Source: Rhizobium leguminosarum (GTDB lineage: Bacteria > Pseudomonadota > Alphaproteobacteria > Rhizobiales > Rhizobiaceae). Taken from it: a stretch of DNA of 64,000 bases. Both the position numbers and the translations under genes were made by a program. Shown here piece after piece: positions 8,491 to 16,819 of the stretch. Every line of letters begins with the position of its first letter. The first letter of the stretch is position 1. The notes under the pieces were generated by a model. That model was not told the DNA's origin. It saw only the letters and a program-made list of their open reading frames with translations, and ran no database searches. Location: positions 930,001 through 994,000 of the forward strand of contig NZ_CP016287.1 in assembly GCF_001679785.1 (NCBI RefSeq). The letters run 5' to 3'.

Positions 8491-9837
8491 ATGACCACGA
8501 CATCCGCACCGCTGACCCGCGCCTTTGCCGAGGCGATCGTCGCCTCGGACCCGAAGACCGATGCCGCCGCAATGGAAGCGGCACGTACGGCGATCGTCGA
8601 TTTCCTCGCCTGCACGATCGCCGGCGCCACCGATCGCACCACCGCCGTCCTGGCCGACGCCGTCGGCGCCAATCTGCCGGGCGAAGCAATCCTGATCGGA
8701 GCCAAGCGCCGCACCGATCCGCTGGTTGCCGCCGTGGTTAACGGTTATGCCGGTCATGTTCTAGACTATGACGACGTACATGCCAGCGTGCGCGGCCATC
8801 CGACCACGGTGATCGTCCCGGCCCTGCTGGCGCTTGCCGCCGAGCGGGAGTTTAGCGCGGACGCGCTAGTCGCCTCCTATGTGGTCGGGCTCGAGGCTAT
8901 GGCGCGGCTCGGCCTGTCGATCGGCTCTAAGCATTACGAGAACGGCTTTCATGCCACGGCGACGCTCGGCACGATTGGCGCCGCAGCCGCGATCGCGCAT
9001 CTGACGCGGGCCTCGGCAAAGGAAGCCGCCATTGCGCTCGGCCTCGCTGCGACCCAGTCCTCCGGGCTGCGGCTGCAGTTTGGTTATGATGCGAAACCCT
9101 ATCATGCCGGCATGGCGGCGCGATCCGGCCTGCTGTCGGCACGGTTGGCCGCGGCCGCTTTCGGTGGCGCGCCGGATTTCCTCGACAATCCGGTCAGTTT
9201 CCACTCGGCTTATGCCTTCGGTGCCGAGCGCCCCGCCGCCGTGACCGAGAACTGGGGGACCCCTTGGCAGATCGTGGCGCCGGGATTGACCCTGAAAGCC
9301 TATCCCTGCTGCACCGCCAGTCATCCCGTCGCCTCGCTCGGCATCGATCTGCATCGCGAAGGGCTTGCGGTGGACGCGATCGAAAGCATCACCTTCACCT
9401 ATCCACCTGGCGCCGATGCCGCGCTGGTGGTGAGCAAGCCGACAAACGGCATCGAGGCTCGCTTCAGCCCGGAATACGTGTTCTCGGCAGCGCTGATCGA
9501 CGGTGCCCTGCGGCTCGACCATTTCGACCACCGACCGTTGCAGCCGGACCTGATGGCGCTGGCCGGCCGTGCCGGACGTCGCCATGACGAGACCGCGCCG
9601 CGCATGTCCAGCGATCCGAAGACGCGCTTCGTGATCCTTGATATTGCGCTCCGCGACGGCAGTACGCTCACCCGCCGCTTCGATGGTCTTCCCGGCGTGA
9701 CCGATCCGGCGACAAAGTTCCGCGACGCGACCGCCGGCAACCCGGCATTCGCAGAGATTCCCTCGCTGGTCCGCACGATGAGCAGCGCCACCGATCTGAA
9801 CCGGCTGCTGGCACTGCTCAACCAGGACCCTGTCTGA
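8491..9837 (+). CDS. MmgE/PrpD family protein
   Basis: A 448-residue protein of the MmgE/PrpD family (2-methylcitrate dehydratase and related dehydratases/isomerases). The typical N-terminal helix bundle includes ARTAIVDFLACTIAGATDRT, then the conserved NGYAGHVLDYDDVH and GYDAKPYHAGMAARSGLL segments, and the KAYPCCTASHPVASL motif. In this family many members act on catabolic intermediates other than methylcitrate. No other methylcitrate-cycle genes are nearby. Placement between an importer and a flavin monooxygenase suggests a role in degrading the imported compound, which is an inference. Confidence 0.85.
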   Translation: MTTTSAPLTRAFAEAIVASDPKTDAAAMEAARTAIVDFLACTIAGATDRTTAVLADAVGANLPGEAILIGAKRRTDPLVAAVVNGYAGHVLDYDDVHASVRGHPTTVIVPALLALAAEREFSADALVASYVVGLEAMARLGLSIGSKHYENGFHATATLGTIGAAAAIAHLTRASAKEAAIALGLAATQSSGLRLQFGYDAKPYHAGMAARSGLLSARLAAAAFGGAPDFLDNPVSFHSAYAFGAERPAAVTENWGTPWQIVAPGLTLKAYPCCTASHPVASLGIDLHREGLAVDAIESITFTYPPGADAALVVSKPTNGIEARFSPEYVFSAALIDGALRLDHFDHRPLQPDLMALAGRAGRRHDETAPRMSSDPKTRFVILDIALRDGSTLTRRFDGLPGVTDPATKFRDATAGNPAFAEIPSLVRTMSSATDLNRLLALLNQDPV

Positions 9838-9862
9838 AAACCAACCGACGAAGGACTTCGCC

Positions 9863-11167
9863 ATGAGCATCGAGAGAGAAATCCATCTGGGCCTGTTTTT
9901 GCAAGGCGCCGGTCATCACGTGTCCGGCTGGCGGCATCCGCATGCCGAGGCAGGCAGCGAGAATTTCGACCTTTTGCGCCGCGTGTCGCAGATCGCTGAA
10001 AAGGCGAAGTTTGACATGGTCTTCCTGGCCGACGGCCTGACCAGCGGCATCGACGCACATCCCTCGACGATCGCTCGCTTCGAGCCGCTGACGCTGCTAT
10101 CGGCGCTGGCGCTGGTGACGGACAAGATCGGGCTGGCGGCGACATCATCGACGACCTATGGCGAGCCCTATCATACCGCCCGCGCTTTCTCCTCGATCGA
10201 CCACCTGAGCCATGGCCGTGCCGCCTGGAACATCGTCACAACATCCTATGCCCGCACCGCCAACAATTTTTCGAAGGCGCATCCAGAGCATGATGAGCGT
10301 TATGCCGTCGCGGAAGAGTTCGTCGATGTGGTGCGCGGGCTGTGGGACAGTTGGGACGACGATGCCTTCGTCAAGGACAAGGAGAGCGGCGTCTATGCCG
10401 ATCCGAGCAAAGTCCACGTGCTCGAACACAAGGGCAAGTATTTCTCGGTCAAGGGACCGCTCAACATCCCGCGTTCACCGCAGGGCCACCCGATCCTGAT
10501 CCAGGCCGGTTCCTCCGGGCCTGGCCAGGACCTCGCCGCGCGAACAGCTGACGTCGTCTTCACCGCGCAGCAAAGCCTCGAAGAAGCACAGGCCTTCTAC
10601 AAGAGCCTCAAGGAACGCGTCGCGCGTTTCGGGCGGCAGGCGGACGATGTCGCTGTCATGCCGGGCTTCCTGCCAGTAATCGGCCGCACGGCGAAGGAAG
10701 CTAAGGAAAAGTTGGCCGAACTCGACCAATGGACGGATCTCAAGAGCGCCATGCCGCTGCTCGAAGAACGTATTGGCCACAGTCTCGCCGATTGCGATCC
10801 CGATGGCCCATTGCCGGACTTGCCGATCTCCGACCAGCTGCGCAGCCGCGCCGAACTCCTGACGGCGCTTGCCCGACGCGAGAACCTGACCATCCGCCAG
10901 CTGGCCCTGCGCGTTGCCGCCGGTCGTGGCCACCACATCGTGCTCGGCACGCCGGTGGAGATTGCCGACCGCATGCAGCAGTGGTTTGAAGGGCGCGCCG
11001 CCGACGGCTTCAACGTCATGCCGCCCTTCTTCCCGGAGGGGCTGGAGGACTTTACACAGCTGGTGGTGCCGATCCTGCGGGAACGTGGTCTGTTCCGCAC
11101 CGAATACAGTGGCTCGACGCTACGTGACCACCTCGGACTCCTCAGGCCTGCCTTGCTTTCATTCTAG
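9863..11167 (+). CDS. NtaA/SnaA/DszA-type LLM flavin-dependent monooxygenase
   Basis: A 434-residue protein starting MSIEREIHLGLFLQGAGHHV. It shows the bacterial luciferase-like fold features of the NtaA/SnaA/DszA branch: the GWRHPHA segment, FDMVFLADGL, the FEPLTLLSALALVTDKIGLA strand, YHTARAFSSIDHLSHGRAAW, and the HPILIQAGSSGPGQDLAARTADVVF segment. Such enzymes use FMNH2 supplied by a separate reductase to oxidise sulfur or nitrogen heterocycles, aminocarboxylates or thioethers. No reductase is encoded beside it. It ends the six-gene operon begun at 5300. The substrate is unknown. Confidence 0.88.
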   Translation: MSIEREIHLGLFLQGAGHHVSGWRHPHAEAGSENFDLLRRVSQIAEKAKFDMVFLADGLTSGIDAHPSTIARFEPLTLLSALALVTDKIGLAATSSTTYGEPYHTARAFSSIDHLSHGRAAWNIVTTSYARTANNFSKAHPEHDERYAVAEEFVDVVRGLWDSWDDDAFVKDKESGVYADPSKVHVLEHKGKYFSVKGPLNIPRSPQGHPILIQAGSSGPGQDLAARTADVVFTAQQSLEEAQAFYKSLKERVARFGRQADDVAVMPGFLPVIGRTAKEAKEKLAELDQWTDLKSAMPLLEERIGHSLADCDPDGPLPDLPISDQLRSRAELLTALARRENLTIRQLALRVAAGRGHHIVLGTPVEIADRMQQWFEGRAADGFNVMPPFFPEGLEDFTQLVVPILRERGLFRTEYSGSTLRDHLGLLRPALLSF

Positions 11168-11807
11168 CTGCGAACTTGCCGTAGGATTGGTCTTCATCCG
11201 ACCATTCTTAATTCACATTCCGTCTAATTTAAAGTCTAGAGGCGGCCAATTTAAATTTTCATGTCCAATACCACTGAAGGTCTGCGTGGCGCGGGGCTGG
11301 TCATATATGGCCTTCCCTGTTGATGAACCTGAGAAGACTACCAGCATCAAGGCCGCTGGCTGATCGAAGCCTGCTTAGGTCTCCAGAAACACAAAAGGCA
11401 CCATTCGCGAGCGACCTTTCTTGGTACCGGCCAAAGCAAGCGAGGTCAGCTAGCGCCTTGGGCCGTGCCCCTTGGCTTGATTGTCCTCTCGTGTTCCACC
11501 GCGGCTGCTCAATCTCGATCAAGATGATCCACCGCGAATTCGCTCAAGAGTGCAACGATCTGCACTTCAACCCCCGGTAGCGCGTCTCTCTCCTGCGGTG
11601 TCAAGACGGCAAGATGTAGTTCAACCCATTCTTTGTTTAGAAATGCTGCTTGAAGATTGTCATCGTCATTGTGGACGGCGGCGAGATTTGCTCGAATAGC
11701 CATTCGTCTCAACTTGCCTGAAAGCGACTGATCTTGGCGCGCTCGAATTTCGGCTTCTTCTAACATTGATCGCTTCTGGCCGACGTTCTAGCGCCGCGTA
11801 GATAAGT
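11168..11807. other. AT-richer non-coding stretch with one possible small gene
   Basis: About 640 bases between the flavin monooxygenase and the alcohol-dehydrogenase remnant. The first 130 bases are AT rich, with a duplicated AATTTAAA word (near 11226 and 11250). I saw no clear terminator. The only frame with natural-looking composition is the minus-strand frame listed separately at 11509-11766. Confidence 0.35.
11509..11766 (-). CDS. Possible small hypothetical protein
   Basis: An 85-residue frame starting MLEEAEIRARQDQSLSGKL, with balanced composition, charged helices and a C-terminal VEVQIVALLSEFAVDHLD segment. Its codon choice looks like a real gene rather than a shadow. There is no good ribosome site upstream and no family I recognise. 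It lies in an eroded region next to a pseudogene, so it may itself be a remnant. Confidence 0.3.
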   Translation of the reverse strand: MLEEAEIRARQDQSLSGKLRRMAIRANLAAVHNDDDNLQAAFLNKEWVELHLAVLTPQERDALPGVEVQIVALLSEFAVDHLDRD

Positions 11808-11990
11808 CGAGATCGCCGTCATGACCGGAACCAATCTAGCCGCCAGGCAGGCAATGCTGCTCGGCGCGATGCTCGCCGGACAAGGCTTTGCGAACTCGCC
11901 AGCCTTGCCATGCGCCTGAGGGACGTCGGAATTCCAAAGGACGGTCTGCGCCTGCTGGCGGACAATATAGGACGCTATGTTGAAACCCTT
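11808..11990 (+). pseudogene. Iron-containing alcohol dehydrogenase remnant with internal deletion
   Basis: The translation GTNLAARQAMLLGAMLAGQ..FANSP matches almost residue for residue the intact iron alcohol dehydrogenase encoded at 23493-24650 (GTDLAARQAMLLGAMLAGQ). The next stretch RLRDVGIPKDGL matches the segment near that protein's C-terminus. Between them about 230 bases present in the intact gene are missing, and the fusion is out of frame: one frame stops with TGA at about 11917-11919, while the second piece reads from 11910. Upstream and downstream parts of the gene are absent. The remnant ends close to the 3' end of the minus-strand LysR gene. Confidence 0.8.
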
Positions 11991-12013
11991 TTGATCGTCC
12001 GGATAGAGGCATG

Positions 12014-12934
12014 TTACGACGCTGACGTATCACGTGTCGAAGAACCCTTAGCAAACAACGATCTTTCCCTTCGAACTGCTGCGGTGAGTAAGTCGACAGT
12101 CTTGCGAATTCGGGCATGACGCCGAAGGTCTTCATGAACCGACAGCCAGTAGCTGCGGCGCAAGAGGAACGACGGCTGCAGGACCGGGACAAGCAGGTGT
12201 TTTCCTGCAGCCAGATAGGCCGGCAGAACGCCCATTGCCATGCCGCTTTCAATCATGGCGCATTGGGCAATGATGCTCGTACTCGTGAACCGCATCGCCG
12301 GCTTCAGATCCGCAATGTCGAGATAGGCAAGCTCCCTCGTGTGGAGAAGCCCCGCGATGTAGCCGCAGAGCGTGTGGCCGGTCAGATCGTCCAGCGTCTG
12401 GGGAAAGCCGTTTCGCCCGAGATAGTCACGGGTGGCGTAAAAGCCCAACTCATAATCGGTCAGCTTGCGTGTCGCCAGGCTGCCTTCTTCCGGGCGATCG
12501 AGTGAAATAGCGATGTCGGCTTCCCGCGAAGAAAGCGAATAAGTCTGAGGCAGAGCAACAAGCTCGATGTCAAGGTTCGGATAGTCTTGCATGATGGCTG
12601 CAATGCGTCCGCCGAGGTAACCTACGCCGAGCCCCTCCGGTGCACCGATCCGCACGCGGCCCGTCATGCCTTTTGTCGTCTCGGCACCGAGCCCGCCGAT
12701 CTCCTGGAGGACGATCGATTCCAGCTTGGCCGCCGATCGTCTGAGATCTTCGCCGGCAGACGTGATGCGCAATCGCCGCCCGGCCCGTTCGAATAGCTGA
12801 ACCCCAAGGCTCTCCTCGAGCTTGGCGAGACGGCGGCTGATAGTTGAGTGGTCAAGCGCCAGGGCCTTTGCCGCATCGATAACCCGGCCAGTTCGAGCAA
12901 TGTGCAGAAATACCCTGATATTGTCCCAATCCAT
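12014..12934 (-). CDS. LysR-family transcriptional regulator
   Basis: A 306-residue regulator. The N-terminal winged helix-turn-helix reads [20 protein letters not shown], then [32 protein letters not shown], the standard LysR pattern. The effector-binding domain follows from about residue 90, with [19 protein letters not shown] and a [12 protein letters not shown] motif. The C-terminus ends in a tail rich in R, S and T that may be altered by the adjacent rearrangement. It is divergent from the GMC oxidoreductase gene, with about 107 bases between the starts, the classical LysR layout, so it probably controls that gene. Confidence 0.88.
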   Translation of the reverse strand: MDWDNIRVFLHIARTGRVIDAAKALALDHSTISRRLAKLEESLGVQLFERAGRRLRITSAGEDLRRSAAKLESIVLQEIGGLGAETTKGMTGRVRIGAPEGLGVGYLGGRIAAIMQDYPNLDIELVALPQTYSLSSREADIAISLDRPEEGSLATRKLTDYELGFYATRDYLGRNGFPQTLDDLTGHTLCGYIAGLLHTRELAYLDIADLKPAMRFTSTSIIAQCAMIESGMAMGVLPAYLAAGKHLLVPVLQPSFLLRRSYWLSVHEDLRRHARIRKTVDLLTAAVRRERSLFAKGSSTRDTSAS

Positions 12935-13041
12935 TTTTCCAGAACTCCTTTTTGCACATGGTATGTGCTTCTCCGCGCCTTGTCTTCAGCGGCGTCGCCG
13001 ATAAACCGGTTTGGATATCGATCGTAAGGCGGAGAAAAGCG

Positions 13042-14652
13042 ATGGAGGGGGATTATGATTACATTGTCGTGGGGGCAGGGACGGCAGGGTGTATCCTTGC
13101 GAACAGGCTGTCTGAAAGCCCCAGAAACCGCGTGCTGCTCCTTGAGGCCGGCAGCAAGGACAACTGGATCTGGTTTCATATCCCCGTCGGTTATCTTTTC
13201 ACCATCGGCAATCCCCGCTCCGACTGGATGTTCAAGACGGAGGCCGAAGCCGGCCTGAACGGCCGCTCGTTGTCCTACCCGCGCGGCAAAGTCATCGGCG
13301 GCTCCTCCGCGATCAACGCAATGATCGCCATGCGTGGTCAGGCGGCGGACTATGATGGATGGGCGAGCCTTGGTCTTGCGGGCTGGGGCTGGCAGGACGT
13401 TCTGCCCCATTTCCGGCAGATGGAAGATCATTTTATGGGGGAAAGCGCGCATCACGGCATAGGCGGCGGCTGGCGCGTCGAGGCCCCGCGTCTCTCATGG
13501 CCGATCCTCGACGCCGTTCGGGAGGCTGCAGCGGAACTCGGCGTCGCAAAGATCACGGATTTCAATACGGGTGACAATGAAGGATCCGGCTATTTTCACG
13601 TCAATCAGAAACGTGGTCGTCGGTGGTCTTCGGCAAGGGGTTTTCTGAAGCCGGTCTTAGCGCGGGCGAACCTGCGGCTTGAAACAGGTGTTCTGGTGGA
13701 CAGGCTGGTCATCGAAGACGGGCGGGCAACGGGTGTGCGCTATATCCGCGACGGCGTCTTAAGAACGGCGACGGCAAGAGGTGAAGTTGTGCTGAGTGCC
13801 GGCGCCATCGGCTCCGTCCAGCTATTGCACCGGTCCGGCATCGGGCCGGCTGAATGGCTTTCTGCCGCGGGCATAGAACCGGCTCTCGCGCGGCCCGGCG
13901 TCGGGCGCAATCTCCAGGATCATCTGCAGCAACGCGCCGTCTACAGGATCAGCGGCGCCCGTACGCTTAATGAAACCTATCACTCGCTTCTGCGCCGTGG
14001 CCTGATGGGGATCGACTATGCCCTGCGTCGCCGTGGACCGCTAACCATGGCGCCGTCCCAACTCGGTCTGTTCATGCGCTCTGATCGGTCGCACGATCGC
14101 GCCAACATCCAGTTTCACGTCCAGCCCCTGTCTTTGGACAGGTTCGGCGAACCGTTGCATCGTTTTCCCGCGATCACCGTCAGCGCCTGCAATCTGAGGC
14201 CAACGTCGCGCGGCGAGGTGCGGCTGCGCTCAGCCGATCCCCACGCACCGCCGCTCATCGCCCCGCACTATCTGACGACAGCGGAAGACAGGCGGGTGGC
14301 AGCGGACGCTATCCGCGCGACGCGGCGGCTGATGGCACAGCCCGCGCTGAGACCGTACCGGCCGGAGGAAGTTCTGCCGGGCATTGCCGTCGGCGACGAT
14401 GAAGCATCGCTTGCGAAGGCCGCCGGCGATATCGGCACCACCATCTTCCATCCGGTCGGGACTGCGAAGATGGGTCGCGCGGACGATCCGCTGTCCGTCG
14501 TCGATGCACGCCTGCGCCTCCACGGGATAGCGGGTCTTCGCGTGATCGATGCGTCGATCATGCCGACGATCACCTCCGGCAATACCAATACGCCGACGGC
14601 GATGATCGCGATGAAAGGTGCTGCGATGGTCCTTGAGGATGCACGCCGATAA
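13042..14652 (+). CDS. GMC family oxidoreductase (choline dehydrogenase-like)
   Basis: A 536-residue FAD enzyme. The dinucleotide-binding motif is [19 protein letters not shown] at the N-terminus, followed by [19 protein letters not shown] (GMC signature 1). Signature 2 lies around [20 protein letters not shown], and the C-terminal active-site region contains [10 protein letters not shown] and [16 protein letters not shown]. Members oxidise alcohols to aldehydes. The ATG at 13042 is preferred, since the family begins right before the FAD motif. An in-frame ATG at 12952 would add 30 unlikely residues. It is divergent from the LysR gene and ends before a strong terminator. Confidence 0.9.
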   Translation: MEGDYDYIVVGAGTAGCILANRLSESPRNRVLLLEAGSKDNWIWFHIPVGYLFTIGNPRSDWMFKTEAEAGLNGRSLSYPRGKVIGGSSAINAMIAMRGQAADYDGWASLGLAGWGWQDVLPHFRQMEDHFMGESAHHGIGGGWRVEAPRLSWPILDAVREAAAELGVAKITDFNTGDNEGSGYFHVNQKRGRRWSSARGFLKPVLARANLRLETGVLVDRLVIEDGRATGVRYIRDGVLRTATARGEVVLSAGAIGSVQLLHRSGIGPAEWLSAAGIEPALARPGVGRNLQDHLQQRAVYRISGARTLNETYHSLLRRGLMGIDYALRRRGPLTMAPSQLGLFMRSDRSHDRANIQFHVQPLSLDRFGEPLHRFPAITVSACNLRPTSRGEVRLRSADPHAPPLIAPHYLTTAEDRRVAADAIRATRRLMAQPALRPYRPEEVLPGIAVGDDEASLAKAAGDIGTTIFHPVGTAKMGRADDPLSVVDARLRLHGIAGLRVIDASIMPTITSGNTNTPTAMIAMKGAAMVLEDARR

Positions 14653-14751
14653 CCATGCACAGCCTTTCGTTCCGCTATTGTCACCGCACACGGAAACTGA
14701 CATGATGGATCGGCAGGCTTCAATGAGCCGCTGATATTCCATGAGCAGGGT

Positions 14752-14791
14752 AGCTCTCGACCGGAAACGGGCGGGAGCTTTTTTATTTTTT
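14752..14791 (+). terminator. Strong intrinsic terminator directly upstream of the AmiC-like gene
   Basis: The arms AGCTC (14752-14756) and GAGCT (14775-14779) enclose a second CG and CCG/CGG stem with a GAAA tetraloop at 14764-14767. T-runs follow at 14779-14784 and 14786-14791. The ribosome site GGTGGG and ATG of the AmiC-like gene start immediately after. It can end the GMC transcript, or act as an attenuator for the AmiC/AmiR genes. Confidence 0.85.
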
Positions 14792-14799
14792 GGTGGGCG

Positions 14800-15951
14800 A
14801 TGATGCATTCAGAAAACTGGCGGGTCGGTGTGCTGTTCTCCGAAACGGGTGTGACCGGAGCCGTGGAAAAAACCCAAAAGGCCGCGACCGTGCTGGCGAT
14901 CGATGAGATCAACGCGGCGGGCGGCGTGCTCGGCCGGGCGATCGAACCCATCGCCTACGATCCGCAATCGACGCCCAATCTCTACAAGGAACTTGCAGTC
15001 AAGCTTTGCGACGAAGACCGGGTCCGGGTCGTTTTCGGTTGCCATATGTCGAGCACCCGCAAAGCTGTTCTGCCCGTCATCGAGGCCCGTGATGCACTGC
15101 TGTTCTACCCGACGCTCTACGAGGGGTTCGAATACTCCCGTCACTGCATCTATACAGGTGCTGCCCCCAACCAGAACTCCGTCCAGCTCGTCGACTTCCT
15201 GACCGAGCACTATGGAAAGCGGGTTTTCCTTGTGGGATCGAACTACGTCTATCCTTATGAATCCAACCGGACGATCAGCGACCTGTTTCTTCAGCTGGGT
15301 GGACAGGTCCTGGACGAGATGTATGTTCCCCTGAACCTCAAAACCGAGGACGTTGCCAAGATCATCCGGCACATTCGCGCGGCACAGCCGGATGTCATCT
15401 ATTCGACGATTGTCGGCGACGGTATCATTCCCTTCTACACGGCGTTCAAGGAGGCCGGATTCGATGCGGCGAAAATGCCGATCGCGAGCCAGTCGACCAG
15501 CGAGGCGGACGTGATCCGTATGCGACCGGAGGTGGCCGAGGGTCATATCACCGCAGCCCCCTTCTTCGCCTCTCTGGATACACCCCGCGCCCGCGCCTTC
15601 GTCTCGGCTTACCAACAGCGATACGGCCTGCAGATGCTGCCAACCGCGCCGGCCGAAGCGGCTTATTTCCAGGTTTATCTCTATGCGGCTGCTTTGCAGC
15701 GCGCCGGTGGCGACGGGCTTGAGCAGCTTCTGCCGGCTCTCTATGATGTCGAGTACGATGCCCCGCAGGGTGCGGTGAAGATAGACCGGATGACAAACCA
15801 CACGCATCTGTGGCCAAGGGTGGCAAGGGTGAATCCACAGGGCGACTACGACATCGTCTATGATCCGTCGCTCCGGGTGGCGCCAGACCCGTTCATGCGA
15901 GAATATCGCCCAGACTTGACGCAGACTTTCCCACATCGTGTTCAGGTTTGA
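14800..15951 (+). CDS. AmiC-like cytoplasmic amide/urea-type ligand sensor
   Basis: A 383-residue periplasmic-binding-protein fold of the FmdD/UrtA/AmiC group: WRVGVLFSETGVTGAVEKTQ, then AIDEINAAGGVLGR, VFGCHMSSTRKAVLPVIE and the conserved FLVGSNYVYPYESNRTI. There is no signal peptide, so it should stay in the cytoplasm, unlike its secreted relative encoded at 16820. In Pseudomonas, AmiC binds amides and releases the antiterminator AmiR. The next gene here, 12 bases downstream, encodes an AmiR-like ANTAR protein, which strongly supports the same sensor/antiterminator pairing. The ligand is probably a small amide, urea or nitrile-derived compound, which is inferred. Confidence 0.85.
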   Translation: MMHSENWRVGVLFSETGVTGAVEKTQKAATVLAIDEINAAGGVLGRAIEPIAYDPQSTPNLYKELAVKLCDEDRVRVVFGCHMSSTRKAVLPVIEARDALLFYPTLYEGFEYSRHCIYTGAAPNQNSVQLVDFLTEHYGKRVFLVGSNYVYPYESNRTISDLFLQLGGQVLDEMYVPLNLKTEDVAKIIRHIRAAQPDVIYSTIVGDGIIPFYTAFKEAGFDAAKMPIASQSTSEADVIRMRPEVAEGHITAAPFFASLDTPRARAFVSAYQQRYGLQMLPTAPAEAAYFQVYLYAAALQRAGGDGLEQLLPALYDVEYDAPQGAVKIDRMTNHTHLWPRVARVNPQGDYDIVYDPSLRVAPDPFMREYRPDLTQTFPHRVQV

Positions 15952-15963
15952 GAGGGAGCGACG

Positions 15964-16572
15964 ATGTCTTTCGCTCTTCTCAGAGATTTGCGGGATCTCA
16001 AGGTTCTGGTCATCCATCCCTGGACATCCGAAGGAGAGTTTCTCGTCGATCACCTGCGCCGTATCGGTTGTACGGTCAGTTGCCTCTGGCCGGTGCCGGC
16101 CGAGTTGCCGCACGGCACGGATGTCGTCTTCCTTGCCATGGAAGATGAGGCGCGACCGGAAATCGAACGCCTGCTGAAGTCTTTCCCCAATCCTGCGCCG
16201 ACCATGCTTGCCATCGTCGGTTACGAAAACCCCTCGACCTTGCAGATCGTCCTGGAAAGTGGGGCGCTCGCCATTGTCGAGAGACCGATCAAACCGTTCG
16301 GCCTGCTGACCAATCTCGCCATCGCCCGCAACCTCTGGCTGGAGCGCCAAAAGCTGGTAAAGGAAGCACGCAAATACAAGCGCAAGGTACTGGGAGACCA
16401 GAAACTTGCCCGGGCCAAAGCCATTCTGATGGCCAATCGCGGCACAAGCGAGAATGAGGCGTATCGCGAAATGCGCGACCAGGCGATGGCTCGGCGCGTG
16501 CCGATCGATGAAATCGCCAATTCCATTATCAACGCCGAACAGCTCTTGCGCCCGTCCCAAAAACATGATTAG
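15964..16572 (+). CDS. AmiR-like ANTAR-domain antitermination regulator
   Basis: A 202-residue protein with an atypical receiver-like domain (residues about 10-115; the phosphoacceptor aspartate is not evident). A coiled-coil segment LWLERQKLVKEARKYKRKVL follows, then a C-terminal ANTAR three-helix domain (KLARAKAILMANRGTSENEAY and MARRVPIDEIANSIINAEQLL). ANTAR proteins bind paired hexaloop hairpins in RNA and prevent termination. The gene follows the AmiC-like gene by 12 bases and precedes a leader with an intrinsic terminator, as expected for this control system. Confidence 0.88.
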   Translation: MSFALLRDLRDLKVLVIHPWTSEGEFLVDHLRRIGCTVSCLWPVPAELPHGTDVVFLAMEDEARPEIERLLKSFPNPAPTMLAIVGYENPSTLQIVLESGALAIVERPIKPFGLLTNLAIARNLWLERQKLVKEARKYKRKVLGDQKLARAKAILMANRGTSENEAYREMRDQAMARRVPIDEIANSIINAEQLLRPSQKHD

Positions 16573-16660
16573 TTTTTCACGTGTTTCCAACAAAACACCT
16601 CCGGCACATCCCTTCGTTTGACGAAGCCATGTGCCGCTGTTGCACGCGGCGCAGCCGTGA

Positions 16661-16685
16661 TGCGGTGATGGCAAGGGTGCCCGCA
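16661..16685 (+). promoter_or_regulatory. Candidate antiterminator hairpin (ANTAR target, second stem-loop)
   Basis: TGCG (16661-16664) plus GGC (16670-16672) pair with GCC plus CGCA (16679-16685), leaving a hexaloop AAGGGT with A at position 1 and G at position 4 as in known ANTAR targets. The right arm overlaps bases 16680-16684 of the terminator's left arm, so the two structures exclude each other. The 5-base bulge at 16665-16669 weakens the call. Confidence 0.45.
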
Positions 16686-16712
16686 GGCTGTGACAGGCTT
16701 GGCGGGTTTTTT
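16680..16712 (+). terminator. Intrinsic terminator in the transporter leader
   Basis: CCCGC (16680-16684) pairs with GCGGG (16702-16706), followed by an AGGCT/GGCTT stem with one G bulge and a six-base loop, then six T at 16707-16712. It lies about 110 bases before the binding-protein start. Confidence 0.8.
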
Positions 16713-16819
16713 GTTGTCTGCTGACAGTGACGTCAGTTCTCTACTCATTTCCGGCATGAAAGCCTTGCCGTTCGGCGGGCCGTGCCGCCGTGCGCGCCAA
16801 TCAAAAAAGGGGAACCAAG

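Larger units (their letters stand above)
16573..16819 (+). promoter_or_regulatory. Leader RNA between the AmiR-like gene and the transporter operon
   Basis: A 247-base untranslated leader. A hairpin with outer arms GGCACAT and ATGTGCC and inner arms CTTCG and CGAAG lies at 16603-16635. It is followed by GC-rich stretches able to form small hairpins, and then a terminator at 16680-16712. Immediately before the terminator a hairpin with loop AAGGGT shares bases with the terminator's left arm. This is the layout expected for ANTAR-controlled antitermination. The first ANTAR hexaloop could not be identified with confidence. Confidence 0.6.

Noticed and set aside
16603..16635. Hairpin in the leader as the first ANTAR hexaloop
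   Set aside because: Its loop is five bases (TTTGA) and lacks the A1/G4 pattern, so it cannot be called an ANTAR target from sequence alone.
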